Notes: generated by a model from the letters alone, not told the origin. 64,000 nucleotides of DNA from Desemzia sp. RIT 804 (GCF_016892605.1 NZ_JAFEMV010000001.1:620001-684000); one strand, 5' to 3'; shown: positions 23,803-34,600, counted from the first letter of the stretch. Made by a program: numbers and translations.

Positions 23803-25872
23803 CTATTTTATCACGAGTTTATCTAAGCTTGCAAAAGATAACGTGAAGTCGGCAATTTGACGGAGAATAGACAAACGATTGTCTCTTATTTCTGAGTCCT
23901 CTGCCATGACCATATTTTCATCAAAGAAAGCATTGATGATTGGTGCTAAGTCAGCTAATGCAGTATATTTTTCTGCAATTGTCAATCCAGCATAATGATC
24001 TTTGAGTAAGAGTACATTATCATACAAGTTCTTTTCAGAAGTTGTTTCAAAACGTTCCGGTTTGATGACAGTCCCTTCATTAGCTTTACTTGCTAAATTC
24101 AATGCTCTGGAAATAGCTTCGATAGTTGGTTTAAAATCTTCTGTAGTACTTTCTTTAGCTAAAACTTGAGCCGTTTCAATGACTTGAATGATATCATCTT
24201 GAGTAGAATCCAATGCAGCATCAATGACATCGTGATTTAATTGAAGTCCATTCAACAACTGACGAACTCTTCCTTTGATAAAGCTAAGAGCTTCTGCGTC
24301 TGTCTCTTTGAATCTATCCAACATCAATGTAGCATTTCCTTCTAAATGAGATAGAATAGTGCTCCATATAGTCCGTATATGGAACGTCCATTGTTTATCA
24401 ACGATGATACGGATCATTCCGTAAGCTTGTCTTCTTAAACCAAATGGATCATTTGAACCTGTTGGAATAACGCCTGCAGCAAATAGACTCATCACACTGT
24501 CTAATTTATCCGCAATTGCCAATATCGCCCCTATATCGCTAGTAGGCAATTCTCCCTCACTAGAGATCGGTTGGTAGTGTTCGCGGATAGCATGAGCAAC
24601 AGCTTCGTTTTCGCCAAACAACAAAGCATATTTCTCACCCATGATTCCTTGCAGTTCAGGGAATTCATCTACCATATTTGTCACTAAATCAAATTTGTAA
24701 ATAGCAGCAGCTCTCTTTAAATCAGTTAATTCTTGTTCTGCTAATCCAATTTGTTTTCCGATTACTTCCGCAAATAATCCCACACGTTGCATTTTATTGA
24801 ACATAGAACCCACTTTTTCATGGAATGTAACAGATTTCAGTTTTTCTAAACAGTTCTCGATAGTCAATTTCTTATCTTCTTCAAAGAAGAAATTAGCATC
24901 ATCTAAACGCGCCACTAATACTTTTTCATTACCTTTAGCAACATTTTCAATGTGTTCAGCATTTCCGTTACGAACTGAAATAAAGTAAGACATCAAGTTG
25001 TTTTCTTCGTTCATCACATAGAAATAGCGTTGGTGATCTTTCATAGAAGTGATAAGCACTTCATTTGGCAATGATAAGTAGGCTTCGTCAAAAGTCCCAT
25101 AAAAAGCAGTAGGGTATTCTACAATATTGGTGACTTCTTCCAATAAATCATCATCCATCGGCACTGTCCATTGGTGTTCAGCAGCTAATGTATTGATTTG
25201 TTCAACGATCATTGCACTTCTTTCTTCATTGCTTGCAATAACAAACTCTTCTCTTAGGGCATTTTCGTAATCTAGAGCGTCTTTAAACTCAACATCAGTT
25301 CCCAAAAAACGGTGTCCGCGACTAGTATTGGAAGTTTCAATATCCAATACTTTAAATGGGATCACTTGATCATCTGCTAAAGCAGCGATCCAATGAATCG
25401 GGCGAATGTATTTTAAAGAATAATTTGCCCAATGCATACTGACAGGGAATGTCATAGCTGTGATCACTTCAGATAAATTCACTAAAATATCCATAGCTTT
25501 TTTCCCAGGAACAAATTTGTCAACGTGGACATATTCAATGCCTTTGATCTCTTTTAAGTAGATATCTTCTGTTCTCAGACCTTGACCTCTAACAAATCCT
25601 TGTGCTGCTTTGGTCCATTCGCCATTGTCATCCAACGCGATTTTTTTAGCCGGTCCTTTCGCAGTTACTTCTTCATCTTTTTGTTTTTCAGCTACATCGT
25701 GTATCAACACTGCTAAGCGGCGAGGAGTAGCGTAAGAGTTGACTTCGCCAAAAGCTAAACGATTTTCAGTCAAAAATTTTTCGATTCGTTGCATCAATTG
25801 GATGCGACTTTGGGTAATAACATTAGCGGGCATTTCTTCCAACCCAATTTCAAGCAATACATTGTGACTCAT
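23803..25872 (-). CDS. glyS: Glycyl-tRNA synthetase beta subunit
   Basis: The 689-residue protein is the beta subunit of the heterotetrameric bacterial glycyl-tRNA synthetase, which binds tRNA(Gly). Family sequences are visible at the start (LLEIGLEEMPANVITQSR), in the HD-like core (EYPTAFYGTFDEAYLSLP, YYVMN-type DHQRYFYVMNEENNLMSYF) and in the DALR-like C-terminal anticodon-binding region. The start at 25872 leaves only one base after the glyQ stop, with GGAGG inside the glyQ end, so translation is coupled. The synthetase is under the same T-box as glyQ. Confidence 0.97.
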   Translation of the reverse strand: MSHNVLLEIGLEEMPANVITQSRIQLMQRIEKFLTENRLAFGEVNSYATPRRLAVLIHDVAEKQKDEEVTAKGPAKKIALDDNGEWTKAAQGFVRGQGLRTEDIYLKEIKGIEYVHVDKFVPGKKAMDILVNLSEVITAMTFPVSMHWANYSLKYIRPIHWIAALADDQVIPFKVLDIETSNTSRGHRFLGTDVEFKDALDYENALREEFVIASNEERSAMIVEQINTLAAEHQWTVPMDDDLLEEVTNIVEYPTAFYGTFDEAYLSLPNEVLITSMKDHQRYFYVMNEENNLMSYFISVRNGNAEHIENVAKGNEKVLVARLDDANFFFEEDKKLTIENCLEKLKSVTFHEKVGSMFNKMQRVGLFAEVIGKQIGLAEQELTDLKRAAAIYKFDLVTNMVDEFPELQGIMGEKYALLFGENEAVAHAIREHYQPISSEGELPTSDIGAILAIADKLDSVMSLFAAGVIPTGSNDPFGLRRQAYGMIRIIVDKQWTFHIRTIWSTILSHLEGNATLMLDRFKETDAEALSFIKGRVRQLLNGLQLNHDVIDAALDSTQDDIIQVIETAQVLAKESTTEDFKPTIEAISRALNLASKANEGTVIKPERFETTSEKNLYDNVLLLKDHYAGLTIAEKYTALADLAPIINAFFDENMVMAEDSEIRDNRLSILRQIADFTLSFASLDKLVIK

Positions 25873-25873
25873 A

Positions 25874-26785
25874 TTATTCAGCCTCCTCCAATTTGATGTC
25901 TTCATTCTTTAATAACGGGAATCCTAATTTCTCACGTTCCGTCACAAATGCTTTAGCAATTGCACGAGCCATGTTTCGAATACGGGCTAAGTATCCTGCT
26001 CTTTCCGTAACCGATACAGCTCCTCTAGCATCAAGCAGATTAAAAGCGTGACTGCATTTTAACACGTAGTCGTAAGCTGGATGTACGAGGCCTGCTTCAA
26101 TTTGTTTTTTTGCTTCTTTTTCGTATTCTTCAAAGAAGTTCAATAACATTTCTTGATTGCTGTGATTAAACGCGTATTGAGAATGTTCGTATTCAGGTTG
26201 AATAAAAATTTCTCCGTATTTAACACCTTTAGTCCATTGAATGTCGTATACACTGTCAACTTCTTGAATATAAGAAGCTAGACGTTCTAAACCATAAGTA
26301 ATCTCACTGGTTACTGGTTTACATTCCAAACCACCGACTTGTTGGAAATAAGTAAACTGAGTGATTTCCATTCCATCTAACCAGACTTCCCAACCTAAAC
26401 CAGCACATCCCATAGATGGGTTCTCCCAGTTATCTTCCACAAAACGAATGTCGTGTTCTAGTGGATTGATTCCTAATAATTCCAAACTTTCCAGATACAA
26501 TTCTTGGATATTTTCAGGCGACGGCTTCATGACGACTTGGAATTGGTGGTGTTGGAACAAACGGTTCGGATTTTCTCCATAACGGCCATCAGCCGGTCTT
26601 CTTGAAGGTTCCACATACGCTGCATTCCAAGGTTCTGGTCCAATTGCACGTAAAAAAGTATACGGACTCATGGTACCGGCACCTTTTTCTGTATCGTACG
26701 CTTGCATCAACATACAGCCTTGTTTAGACCAGTAATTTTGCAGCGTTAAAATGATTTCTTGAAATGTTAAGCTGTCTTTTTTCAT
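25874..26785 (-). CDS. glyQ: Glycyl-tRNA synthetase alpha subunit
   Basis: The 303-residue alpha subunit carries the catalytic class II core that activates glycine. Recognisable stretches are [32 protein letters not shown]-like [15 protein letters not shown] and the motif [20 protein letters not shown]. It has normal family length. The gene is preceded by a T-box leader (26818-27046), so its expression should rise when tRNA(Gly) is uncharged. glyS follows with a 1-nt gap. Confidence 0.98.
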   Translation of the reverse strand: MKKDSLTFQEIILTLQNYWSKQGCMLMQAYDTEKGAGTMSPYTFLRAIGPEPWNAAYVEPSRRPADGRYGENPNRLFQHHQFQVVMKPSPENIQELYLESLELLGINPLEHDIRFVEDNWENPSMGCAGLGWEVWLDGMEITQFTYFQQVGGLECKPVTSEITYGLERLASYIQEVDSVYDIQWTKGVKYGEIFIQPEYEHSQYAFNHSNQEMLLNFFEEYEKEAKKQIEAGLVHPAYDYVLKCSHAFNLLDARGAVSVTERAGYLARIRNMARAIAKAFVTEREKLGFPLLKNEDIKLEEAE

Positions 26786-26817
26786 CTAAGCTCACTCCTC
26801 TTTTTGTCTTGAAATAG

Positions 26818-27046
26818 AAAAAGCCCCTATGCTCAACGACTTGGTTAAGCATAGGGACGATTATATATTAACCGCGGTTCCACCCTAATTCTAGTTTTGT
26901 TCAAAACTCCACTAGCTTCTTTGTTGGTTTCAGCTCCAGACGCCTTTCAAAATCCACTCTATATTTGGCTTACACTATCCCAAATTCGCTTAGATAAGAG
27001 GACCGGATTTTTACTTCTTCCTTCAACGCTGTTTCTTCAATTCTTT
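26818..27046 (-). promoter_or_regulatory. Glycine T-box leader of glyQS
   Basis: The minus strand carries the conserved T-box sequence AGGGTGGAACCGCGG (26886-26872). A strong terminator follows, pairing CCCTATGCTTAA with TTGAGCATAGGG and then TTTTT (to 26818). Upstream lies a stem I region with a GGC triplet (26944-26942) in GAAAGGCGTC, a plausible glycine specifier. Uncharged tRNA(Gly) should pair with the specifier and the T-box bulge and prevent termination. The specifier position is inferred by context, not by folding. Confidence 0.92.
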
Positions 27047-27049
27047 ATT

Positions 27050-27079
27050 ATAATAGCCTCTTTTTAGAGAGGTTGTCAA
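27050..27079 (-). promoter_or_regulatory. Promoter of the glyQS T-box leader
   Basis: On the minus strand TTGACA (27079-27074) overlaps the recO stop codon and is followed 18 nt later by TATTAT (27055-27050). A TATAAT also begins 3 nt further on. It would start transcription just before the T-box leader. Confidence 0.6.
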
Positions 27080-27876
27080 TCTTTTCTATCATTTTTTTCA
27101 GGATCTCGCGAGTCTTTGAGAACATCGCTCCACTTACCCATTTTTTGGATAAAGCTTTTGCTCTTTAATTTGATCCCTACCGAATCATCATAAATTTGAT
27201 CCACTAAAAATTGAATTTCTTTTTTCGTTTCTTCTTTTACACTAATGTTGCCAATTTGATCTAATGAGATCCTCGAAAACAAGCGAATAAAGTAAATACT
27301 TTTTTGACTAGCATGGTACCGATGTTGATCCATATGCCAATGTTGCTGGCACAATAATCCTCCATAATTCAAGGAGTAATCAAAAGGACCATCTGTATTT
27401 CCACATACTCTGCAACCTCTTAATTCAGGAGCTACACCAAAATAAGGCAGCAGCTGAATTTCAAAAATATTCATGATTATTTCAGGATCTGAGCCTTCAT
27501 CGATTTCTCTTAAACTAGCAGACAATTTATGGTATAACGCACCATCCGGCTTTCTATCTTCTATAGCTACATCTGTTAAATTCAATAAATAAGTCGCGTA
27601 CGCATTCAAGAAAATATCCGTTTGCATGCTTTTGTATTGTTCTTGATCTTTGGCATCATTTAGAAAACACAATCCAGTAGTGCGGACATCACCAATATAA
27701 GTGGCTTTCGTAAAAGGGAGAATGGCAGTTTTCAGTTTATTGTTCCGCTTGCCTGTACCTCTGCTAAAAAACATCAATTTACCAAATCGATCAGTAAACA
27801 ACTTGACTAAATGGTCTTGCTCGCGATGTTTTTTGACAGATAGCACAATGCCTTCAAATTCTTCAATTTGAGACAA
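27076..27876 (-). CDS. recO: DNA repair protein RecO
   Basis: RecO loads RecA on SSB-coated single-stranded DNA in the RecFOR pathway. The protein of about 266 residues has an N-terminal OB fold (EEFEGIVLSVKKHREQDHLV) and a C-terminal helical part with a zinc site (CRVCGNTDGPF...LLCQQHWH). I choose a TTG start at 27876 because GGGAG lies 8 nt upstream; the GTG at 27885 is too close to that site. It follows era by 25 nt at the end of the conserved phoH-to-recO block. Confidence 0.95.
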   Translation of the reverse strand: MSQIEEFEGIVLSVKKHREQDHLVKLFTDRFGKLMFFSRGTGKRNNKLKTAILPFTKATYIGDVRTTGLCFLNDAKDQEQYKSMQTDIFLNAYATYLLNLTDVAIEDRKPDGALYHKLSASLREIDEGSDPEIIMNIFEIQLLPYFGVAPELRGCRVCGNTDGPFDYSLNYGGLLCQQHWHMDQHRYHASQKSIYFIRLFSRISLDQIGNISVKEETKKEIQFLVDQIYDDSVGIKLKSKSFIQKMGKWSDVLKDSRDPEKNDRKD

Positions 27877-27901
27877 CTTCTCCACTCCCTTTTAACTGAT
27901 T

Positions 27902-28806
27902 TTAGTAGTCTTCTGAACGATAACCGTAGTCTTGCAAATTGGTTTGACGGTCACGCCAGTCTTTTTGAACTTTTACCCATAAGTCTAAATAGATTTTGTC
28001 TCCCAACAATATCTCAATGTCTTTTCTAGCTCGGATACCAATATCTTTCAGCATTTTTCCGCCTTTACCGATAATGATTCCCTTTTGAGTAGAACGTTCG
28101 ACAATAATAGCTGCATGGACTTGAACTTTATCCGTTTCACTGCGTTCGATTTTCTCTACAACAACAGCTACTGAATGCGGAACTTCTTCGCGAGTCAATT
28201 GCAATACTTTTTCACGGATCAATTCTGAAATAATAAAGTATTCAGGGTGGTCGGTAACTTGATCTTCAGGATAAAATTGAGGACCTTCAGGCAGGTAATT
28301 CGTCAATTCTTTCAATAATGTCGGAACATTGTTTCCTTCTTTAGCAGAGATCGGTACAATTTCAGCATAATCCATTGTAGACTTGTAATCTTCAATGATC
28401 GCTAATAATTTATCAGGATGAACTTCATCGATTTTATTGATCACTAAGAAAACAGGAGTTTTACTCTCTTTTAATTTATCAATGATAAAGTTGTCTCCCG
28501 GACCTCTTTTTTCGGTCGCATTGACCATAAATAAAATCACTTCTACACCTTTAAAAGAACTCAATGCTGAATCCACCATGAAATCCCCTAAGCGATGTCT
28601 TGGTTTGTGAATCCCTGGTGTATCAATAAAAATGATTTGTTCTTGTTTCGTGGTATAGACACCTTGAATTTTGTTTCTTGTCGTTTGCGCTTTATCACTC
28701 ATGATCGCAATTTTTTGACCTACAACTTGATTTAGAAAAGTTGATTTTCCTACGTTAGGTCGTCCTACAATAGATACAAACCCTGATTTATAATTTTTCT
28801 TACTCA

Positions 28807-28807
<1 letters not shown>
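27902..28807 (-). CDS. era: Ribosome-assembly GTPase Era
   Basis: Era binds the 3' end of 16S rRNA and acts late in 30S assembly. The 301-residue protein has G1 GRPNVGKS (15-22), G3 DTPGIH (62-67) and G4 NKID (124-127), then a C-terminal KH domain with [14 protein letters not shown]. Its ATG overlaps the cdd stop as TAATG, so the two genes are translationally coupled, and it precedes recO. The order cdd-era-recO is the common Firmicutes arrangement. Confidence 0.98.
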
Positions 28808-29217
<410 letters not shown>

Positions 29218-29268
29218 TTAGCTTTATCTCCTTGAGAATAAGTATTTTCAACACATCTGTTCACTATT

Positions 29269-29658
29269 TTAAAAGAACCAATCCAGAATCTTAGGCAATA
29301 GAATAAGTCCACCAACAACAATTGAAAATAAAGAAGTCACCAGTACTGCTGAAGCAGCCATGTCTTTAGCTTTTTTTGCAATTGGATGAAACTTATGATC
29401 GGTAACTAAGTCTACCACATTCTCAATTACTGTATTCCATATTTCCATTACAAATACTAAAAAGACACACAATAACATCCAAAGCCATTCTGTGGTTGAA
29501 AGATTACAAAATAGACTAAATAAAATAACTAAAAAACCTAATATTACATGCGTTCGCATGTTCCGTTCTTCGCGGAATACAGTTACGACTCCCATAAAAG
29601 CATATTTAAAAGAATCAATGTATCTTCGGTTTTTTGTACTTTTTTTATTCTCGTCCAA
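29269..29658 (-). CDS. dgkA: Diacylglycerol/undecaprenol kinase family protein
   Basis: This protein of about 129 residues is a small integral membrane kinase. In Gram-positive bacteria the DgkA relatives mostly phosphorylate undecaprenol. It has three membrane helices and the conserved active-site stretch [17 protein letters not shown] (catalytic Glu in ENVVD). I prefer a TTG start at 29658, since GAGGAG lies 7 nt upstream and the ATG at 29664 is too close. Its start overlaps the ybeY end by 14 nt, so expression is linked. Confidence 0.93.
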   Translation of the reverse strand: MDENKKSTKNRRYIDSFKYAFMGVVTVFREERNMRTHVILGFLVILFSLFCNLSTTEWLWMLLCVFLVFVMEIWNTVIENVVDLVTDHKFHPIAKKAKDMAASAVLVTSLFSIVVGGLILLPKILDWFF

Positions 29659-30124
29659 GACCATACTCCTCTAAAATTTCTTTTTGCAAACTAAACATTT
29701 CTTTTTCATCTTCCTCATTCATATGATCATACCCGTTTAGATGTAAAAAACCATGTAAAGCGAGGAATCCTAACTCTCTTTGGAATGAATGGCCATATTC
29801 AGCAGCTTGTTCCTTCGTTCGGTCAATAGAAATAATAATATCTCCAATATTTTTAGGGATCATTCCTTCAAAATCACCTAAAAAGAATTCTGGTTCATCG
29901 TCCACTTCGTCTTCCAACGCAAAACTGATCACATCCGTTGGTTGATCTTTATCTCGATACTCCCGGTTGATTTCTTGAATACGTGGATTTGTGACAAAGG
30001 TAACTGAAACTTCTGTGTTATCTGGCAACTCGAGTTTTTTTGCAGCAAATTCTAAAATCGTACTTACCAACTCTTTATGTTCTTCCTCAACGGTATTGGT
30101 TTCATCAAATAAATCTAATTCCAT
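29645..30124 (-). CDS. ybeY: Endoribonuclease/rRNA maturation factor YbeY
   Basis: YbeY is a metal-dependent RNase involved in 16S rRNA 3' maturation and ribosome quality control. The 159-residue protein has the zinc-binding H-x3-H-x5-H motif [11 protein letters not shown], with H124, H128 and H134, preceded by a conserved DVISFAL segment (64-70). It lies between pgpH and dgkA, as in most Firmicutes, and overlaps dgkA. Confidence 0.97.
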   Translation of the reverse strand: MELDLFDETNTVEEEHKELVSTILEFAAKKLELPDNTEVSVTFVTNPRIQEINREYRDKDQPTDVISFALEDEVDDEPEFFLGDFEGMIPKNIGDIIISIDRTKEQAAEYGHSFQRELGFLALHGFLHLNGYDHMNEEDEKEMFSLQKEILEEYGLGRE

Positions 30125-30160
30125 AGAATAACCACCACTCCTTAAAAAATCTATTAGGTA

Positions 30161-32371
30161 TTATTTTGTTGGTTCAGTTTTAGGATACTCGATTCTGCTA
30201 TGGAAGGTTCCCACCAAATTATCTACCAAAGCAGCTTCAACGATACGTAATTCTTTCATCGTAATGTCACACTCATCAAATTGCCCATCTTTTATGCGGC
30301 TCACGATCAATTCATGTACAAACTCTTCAATAGACTGCTTTGTCGGTTTTGACATAGAGCGACAAGCGGCTTCTGCGCTATCCGCTATATTGATCACGGC
30401 AGCTTCTTTTGTTTGAGGTTTAGGACCAGGGTATCTAAAGTCGCTTTCTTTAGCCTCGCTATTCTCTTTTTTAGCTTGAGCATAAAAATACTTCATCAGC
30501 GTTGTACCATGATGTTGTGCACAAACATCAATAATCGATTGAGGCAGCTTGGCTTCTTTGAGCATCCTAACGCCTTCAGAAACGTGTCCAAAAATAATCT
30601 CTTTGCTTTCATATGGCGACAACAAGTTGTGCGGATTATCCATCCCACTTGGTAAATTTTCTACAAAAAACAAGGGATGAGTCAATTTCCCAACATCATG
30701 ATAATAACAAGCAACTCGAGCAAATAATGAATCTCCCCCAATTGCACTAACTGCATTTGAACTTAGATTTGCTACCATCAGACTATGGTGGTAAGTTCCA
30801 GGCGATTTCGTCAGCAATAATTTCAACAAAGGCTGATTTGGGTTGGATAGTTCTGTCAATGTTAAAACAGCATTATCTGCATAATAAACATCGATATAAG
30901 GAATCAAGATAGTTGCTAAAGCATATGCTAGCACGCCACTAAATACAGAATACGTCACCATCGAAAGTGTTTGAAATGTTAAGATGGGTTGATTAAGATA
31001 GAAAATCATTGACAACATAACTATACCATTTCCAACAATCATTAACCAAAGTAATTTACCCGGTATTTTTTGTTCTTTTCGTTGTCTCATCAAAGCTCCA
31101 AATAAGCCACTCAAAGCATAGATCACAACAATAACTAATGCATTAGTAGTCCCTCTATAACCTGTATAAATGAAAATTGAAAAGGCTGGTAAAAAAGTAT
31201 TCAACAAGTAACCGAATTTAGGCGTCAGAAAGGCATTTGCCAACATCGAAGCTAATGCTGCTGGATAAAGGAAAGCGATATTGTCAATTCCTGCTAATTG
31301 CAGTAATTGCAAACCTTTCATAATCGCGACGCTAACGATAACAATTAAACTGTATAGCACCAATATTTTAGAAAATTCTTGAGAAGTAAGCGATTCGATT
31401 TTACTGATCAAATAAACCCCTACTAATTGCGCTATCAGTAAAATGATTAAGCTGTAAATCATATGATAAGAAGGCTCATCATCCAACATACCCAATAGTT
31501 CCAATTGGTGCATATCTGTACTATCTACTACATGACCTTCTTGAACAATTACTTGTCCTTGCAAAATCATGACAGGTTGAACATTTCTTAGTGCTTCTTG
31601 TCGTGCTTGTTCCGTAGCTTGCTCATTGAAGATATTGTTTTCTATAATCGCATGCTCTAGTATCAAATTAGCGACTCGTTGGTATGTATTCTCTAATTCT
31701 ACATATTGTATACTGTCTTGAGCATCTTCTATTGCTTCCTTTAATTCTTCCAAACGGATAGATTGAGCCATTTTTTCAGAAATAATAGTCGTAAGAGCTT
31801 CATTTAGTGTGGTCAATGTGCCTGCAGGAGCCTCTAATAATGCCGTAATAGCCCATTGGGGTAATTCAGATATAAATTCTTGAGTTTCTTGTTCTAAACT
31901 CTTTGCTTTATTTTGAAACAAGCCATATTTTTCTTCCTCTGTCAAAGGTTCTACTGTTGTAGGAGTGGCTAGAGATTCGCTGCCTTCATTTGTATTTTCA
32001 GGAATAGCTGGTTGAGAGCTTTCTACTTTTTCAGAATAAATTTTATTAGCTTCTTTTTGAACTTCTTCAATTGTCACAAATAAAATTTGTACTTTTGATA
32101 ATTGGACTTTTTGCGTTTCTGAATTAAAGCTGTAAACCGGTGCTACATTATCTTCAGCGACTTTTTGATTGGCTTCTGTCTGTGCAGTGTCTTCTACAGT
32201 AGCGTTTGCTCGAATAGTGGTTTCGGCTACTTGGTACAATTGGATATCCAATATAGCAGGTTTTATACCACTATACATCAACAAAAACAACGCAGAGGAA
32301 AACAACAGCATGATCAAAGGCACAAAAAACTTTTCTACTTTTTTTCGCAGTGCAGTGAACGCTCTCATCAT
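30161..32371 (-). CDS. pgpH: c-di-AMP phosphodiesterase PgpH (7TM-HD family)
   Basis: The 736-residue membrane protein has an N-terminal helix, a large extracytoplasmic domain (about 35-285), seven membrane helices (about 300-480) and a C-terminal HD phosphohydrolase domain. The HD signature is visible as ACYYHDVGKLTHPLFF, with further metal ligands in FGHVSEGVRMLKE and AQHHGTT. In Listeria this family hydrolyses c-di-AMP. AGGAG lies 7 nt before the ATG. It lies between phoH and ybeY in the conserved block. Confidence 0.95.
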   Translation of the reverse strand: MMRAFTALRKKVEKFFVPLIMLLFSSALFLLMYSGIKPAILDIQLYQVAETTIRANATVEDTAQTEANQKVAEDNVAPVYSFNSETQKVQLSKVQILFVTIEEVQKEANKIYSEKVESSQPAIPENTNEGSESLATPTTVEPLTEEEKYGLFQNKAKSLEQETQEFISELPQWAITALLEAPAGTLTTLNEALTTIISEKMAQSIRLEELKEAIEDAQDSIQYVELENTYQRVANLILEHAIIENNIFNEQATEQARQEALRNVQPVMILQGQVIVQEGHVVDSTDMHQLELLGMLDDEPSYHMIYSLIILLIAQLVGVYLISKIESLTSQEFSKILVLYSLIVIVSVAIMKGLQLLQLAGIDNIAFLYPAALASMLANAFLTPKFGYLLNTFLPAFSIFIYTGYRGTTNALVIVVIYALSGLFGALMRQRKEQKIPGKLLWLMIVGNGIVMLSMIFYLNQPILTFQTLSMVTYSVFSGVLAYALATILIPYIDVYYADNAVLTLTELSNPNQPLLKLLLTKSPGTYHHSLMVANLSSNAVSAIGGDSLFARVACYYHDVGKLTHPLFFVENLPSGMDNPHNLLSPYESKEIIFGHVSEGVRMLKEAKLPQSIIDVCAQHHGTTLMKYFYAQAKKENSEAKESDFRYPGPKPQTKEAAVINIADSAEAACRSMSKPTKQSIEEFVHELIVSRIKDGQFDECDITMKELRIVEAALVDNLVGTFHSRIEYPKTEPTK

Positions 32372-32393
32372 GTGTAATCTCCTCTGGTAGTCA

Positions 32394-33389
32394 TTATTTC
32401 TTATTTTCTTGGTTTAATAAGGCTTCATTTTTTTCATCACTGTATGCTGCTATGATGCTGGCTACAACAGGGTGACGTACTACATCTGATGCATCAAAAT
32501 ACGCGAATCGAATACCTTTGACTGATTTTAACACTCTCTCGGCATGTACTAAACCGCTCATGGTTCCTCTTGGCAAATCGATTTGCGTTACATCACCATT
32601 GACAATCATTTTTGAACCAAACCCTAATCGTGTCAGAAACATTTTCATTTGTGGTACAGTCGTGTTTTGTGCTTCATCTAAGATGACAAAAGCATCATCT
32701 AGCGTTCTACCTCTCATGTAAGCTAAAGGAGCAATTTCAATCACTCCACGTTCCATCAAACGCGTTGTGTGTTCAGAACCAAAAATACTGTACATTGCAT
32801 CGTAGATCGGTCTCAAATAAGGGTCGACTTTTTCTTTTAAATCTCCTGGCAAGAAACCTAAGCTTTCACCAGCTTCTACAGCTGGGCGACTAATGATAAT
32901 GCGTTTAACTTCACCTTTTTTCAAAGCAGACACTGCCATCACTACAGCTAGATAGGTTTTACCTGTACCAGCAGGTCCTACACCGAAGACAACATCATTT
33001 TTTTGAATAGAATGAACATACTGGCGTTGACCAAATGTTTTTACACGAATCGGTTTTCCGCCATGGTCTTTGCCTATTTCTTCTTCATACATACTAATAA
33101 ATTTAGATAAATTGCCTCGATTTGCCATTTTTATTGCTGTAACAATATCAGCTTGCCCAATTTGGATCCCAGTTTTTAATAACACTTGCAACTGAATAAA
33201 GATTTCACTTACTAAGTCAACATTTTCTTTAGATCCAATAATCTCTACTTTGTCTCCACGACTATGGATCACTACATCCATAGAGTCTTCAATCAACGTT
33301 AAATGTTTATCTTGGTTACCGAATAAGTTCACGGCACTATCAGGATTTTTCAGTTCTAATACACGAGTTTCATTTGTAAGTTCAGACAA
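32394..33389 (-). CDS. phoH: PhoH-family P-loop ATPase
   Basis: The 331-residue protein has an N-terminal KH-like region and a P-loop ATPase core with Walker A GPAGTGKT (138-145) and a Walker B-like stretch DDAFVILDEAQNT. PhoH proteins are linked to RNA metabolism and often stand next to ybeY, as here. The start is a TTG. The ribosome binding site (GGAAG) is about 10 nt upstream, a little long but acceptable. It is the first gene of the run phoH-pgpH-ybeY-dgkA-cdd-era-recO. Confidence 0.96.
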   Translation of the reverse strand: MSELTNETRVLELKNPDSAVNLFGNQDKHLTLIEDSMDVVIHSRGDKVEIIGSKENVDLVSEIFIQLQVLLKTGIQIGQADIVTAIKMANRGNLSKFISMYEEEIGKDHGGKPIRVKTFGQRQYVHSIQKNDVVFGVGPAGTGKTYLAVVMAVSALKKGEVKRIIISRPAVEAGESLGFLPGDLKEKVDPYLRPIYDAMYSIFGSEHTTRLMERGVIEIAPLAYMRGRTLDDAFVILDEAQNTTVPQMKMFLTRLGFGSKMIVNGDVTQIDLPRGTMSGLVHAERVLKSVKGIRFAYFDASDVVRHPVVASIIAAYSDEKNEALLNQENKK

Positions 33390-33565
33390 TCAGCAGACAC
33401 TTCCTTTTTTTATTTATACAAATCATAGCATATTTTACGGATAAAAAGAACCCACTTAGCATGTGACAGAGATAGAGACTATTGTCCCAGCCTCAATCAT
33501 TCTATATTAGATCCATGGAACAATGAATCCTTTTAACCATTTACTTGTTTGAATTTATTATATGT

Positions 33566-33629
33566 CTCCACTATTCATTTCTACGAGTCTTCTTTTGATG
33601 TTCAAACCTCATTGTTCATCACTACGAGT
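33566..33629. repeat. Imperfect direct repeat pair in an intergenic region
   Basis: Two 22-23-nt units (33566-33588 and 33608-33629) share the core CTACGAGT and a flanking CTC..ATTCAT-like part. A GAGGCTGGGACA-like sequence lies 80 nt away. The repeats resemble short intergenic repeats common in Lactobacillales; their function is unknown. Confidence 0.35.
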
Positions 33630-33650
33630 TTAGAACATAAGCTCACAAAG

Positions 33651-33926
33651 CTATGAATGTTTTAGGGTATGGATTTTTTTCTTAACCTTACTTGTTATCA
33701 GGAAAATACAAGAAGACAAAAAGCCGAAGCTGCCTGTACGCATTAAAAATTTCCCTAAAGGATAATTTATAGCCAATTCTTTTTGTGTGCTCAGTATTTC
33801 TTCGTCCTCCATAAGATGAAAGTCTTGGATAGGAATAAGGATCGTCCAGAGGAAATAACCATAGATAACAGCAAGTATAGATAATACAAAACAGAGGAGC
33901 ATAATTATTTTCATATTAAGATTCAC
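33651..33926 (-). CDS. Small hypothetical membrane protein
   Basis: The 91-residue protein has two hydrophobic segments, IIMLLCFVLSILAVIYGYFL near the start and FGFLSSCIFLITS near the end, separated by a polar acidic loop. Its tail is basic. I keep a GTG start at 33926 because AAGGAGG lies about 7 nt upstream. It stands between phoH and yqeY without an obvious partner. The family is not recognised. Confidence 0.6.
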   Translation of the reverse strand: MNLNMKIIMLLCFVLSILAVIYGYFLWTILIPIQDFHLMEDEEILSTQKELAINYPLGKFLMRTGSFGFLSSCIFLITSKVKKKIHTLKHS

Positions 33927-34057
33927 TTTACCTCCTCCTTCCCAAGTTTCTTTATTCTCATTCTAAACTATATTAGCGCTTACACAAAATTAAATTTTGT
34001 TAATAATGTATGCAACTAGAACCTCTAAATACCTTGATTGTTATAAATAAGAAAAAA

Positions 34058-34093
34058 AAAGATGACTCGAATTTTCATTCGAAATCATCTTTT
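34058..34093 (-). terminator. Terminator of the rpsU-yqeY unit
   Basis: AAGATGACTCGAAT pairs imperfectly with ATTCGAAATCATCTT across a 4-nt loop, and on the minus strand a long T-run follows. It lies about 30 nt after the yqeY stop. Confidence 0.8.
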
Positions 34094-34122
34094 AGCTGGA
34101 ATAAATCAGTTTATACAACAAC

Positions 34123-34566
34123 CTAAGAAAGTTGCTCTTTAACGATTCGATTAATGTCATTTCCATCAGCTTTGCCTTTTACTTTTGGCATGACGGCACC
34201 CATTACTTTACCAAAATCTTTCGCTGATGTGGCATTTACAGAAGCAATAACATCTTGAACAACAGACCGAAGTTCATCTTCAGTCAACTGTTTAGGCATA
34301 TAATCTGCAACAATCGCTATTTCATTTTCCAGAGGGTCCACTAGATCTTGTCGATCTGCTTTCTTGAACTCTGTTAATGAATCACGTCTTTGTTTCATTT
34401 CACGAGAAAGAACCGCTAATTCGTCTTCTTCACTCAAGTCAGTGCCTTTTTTGATTTGTTCATTTTGTAATGAAGATTTTATCATACGCAATACAGAAAG
34501 TTTATTTTTGTCTTTAGCTTTCATGGCTGTTTTAATATCATCATTAATAGTAGTTAATAGAGTCAT
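34123..34566 (-). CDS. yqeY: GatB/YqeY-domain protein
   Basis: The 147-residue helical protein matches YqeY: LSVLRMIKSSLQNEQIKKG near the start and a C-terminal GatB/YqeY-type domain (AKDFGKVMGAVMPKVKGKAD). This domain binds tRNA in GatB, and free YqeY is of unclear role in translation. It follows rpsU by 34 nt, as in Bacillus, and a terminator follows it. Confidence 0.93.
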   Translation of the reverse strand: MTLLTTINDDIKTAMKAKDKNKLSVLRMIKSSLQNEQIKKGTDLSEEDELAVLSREMKQRRDSLTEFKKADRQDLVDPLENEIAIVADYMPKQLTEDELRSVVQDVIASVNATSAKDFGKVMGAVMPKVKGKADGNDINRIVKEQLS

Positions 34567-34600
34567 GCTTCTTCAACCTCAATTCTAAAAACTTCCAAGA

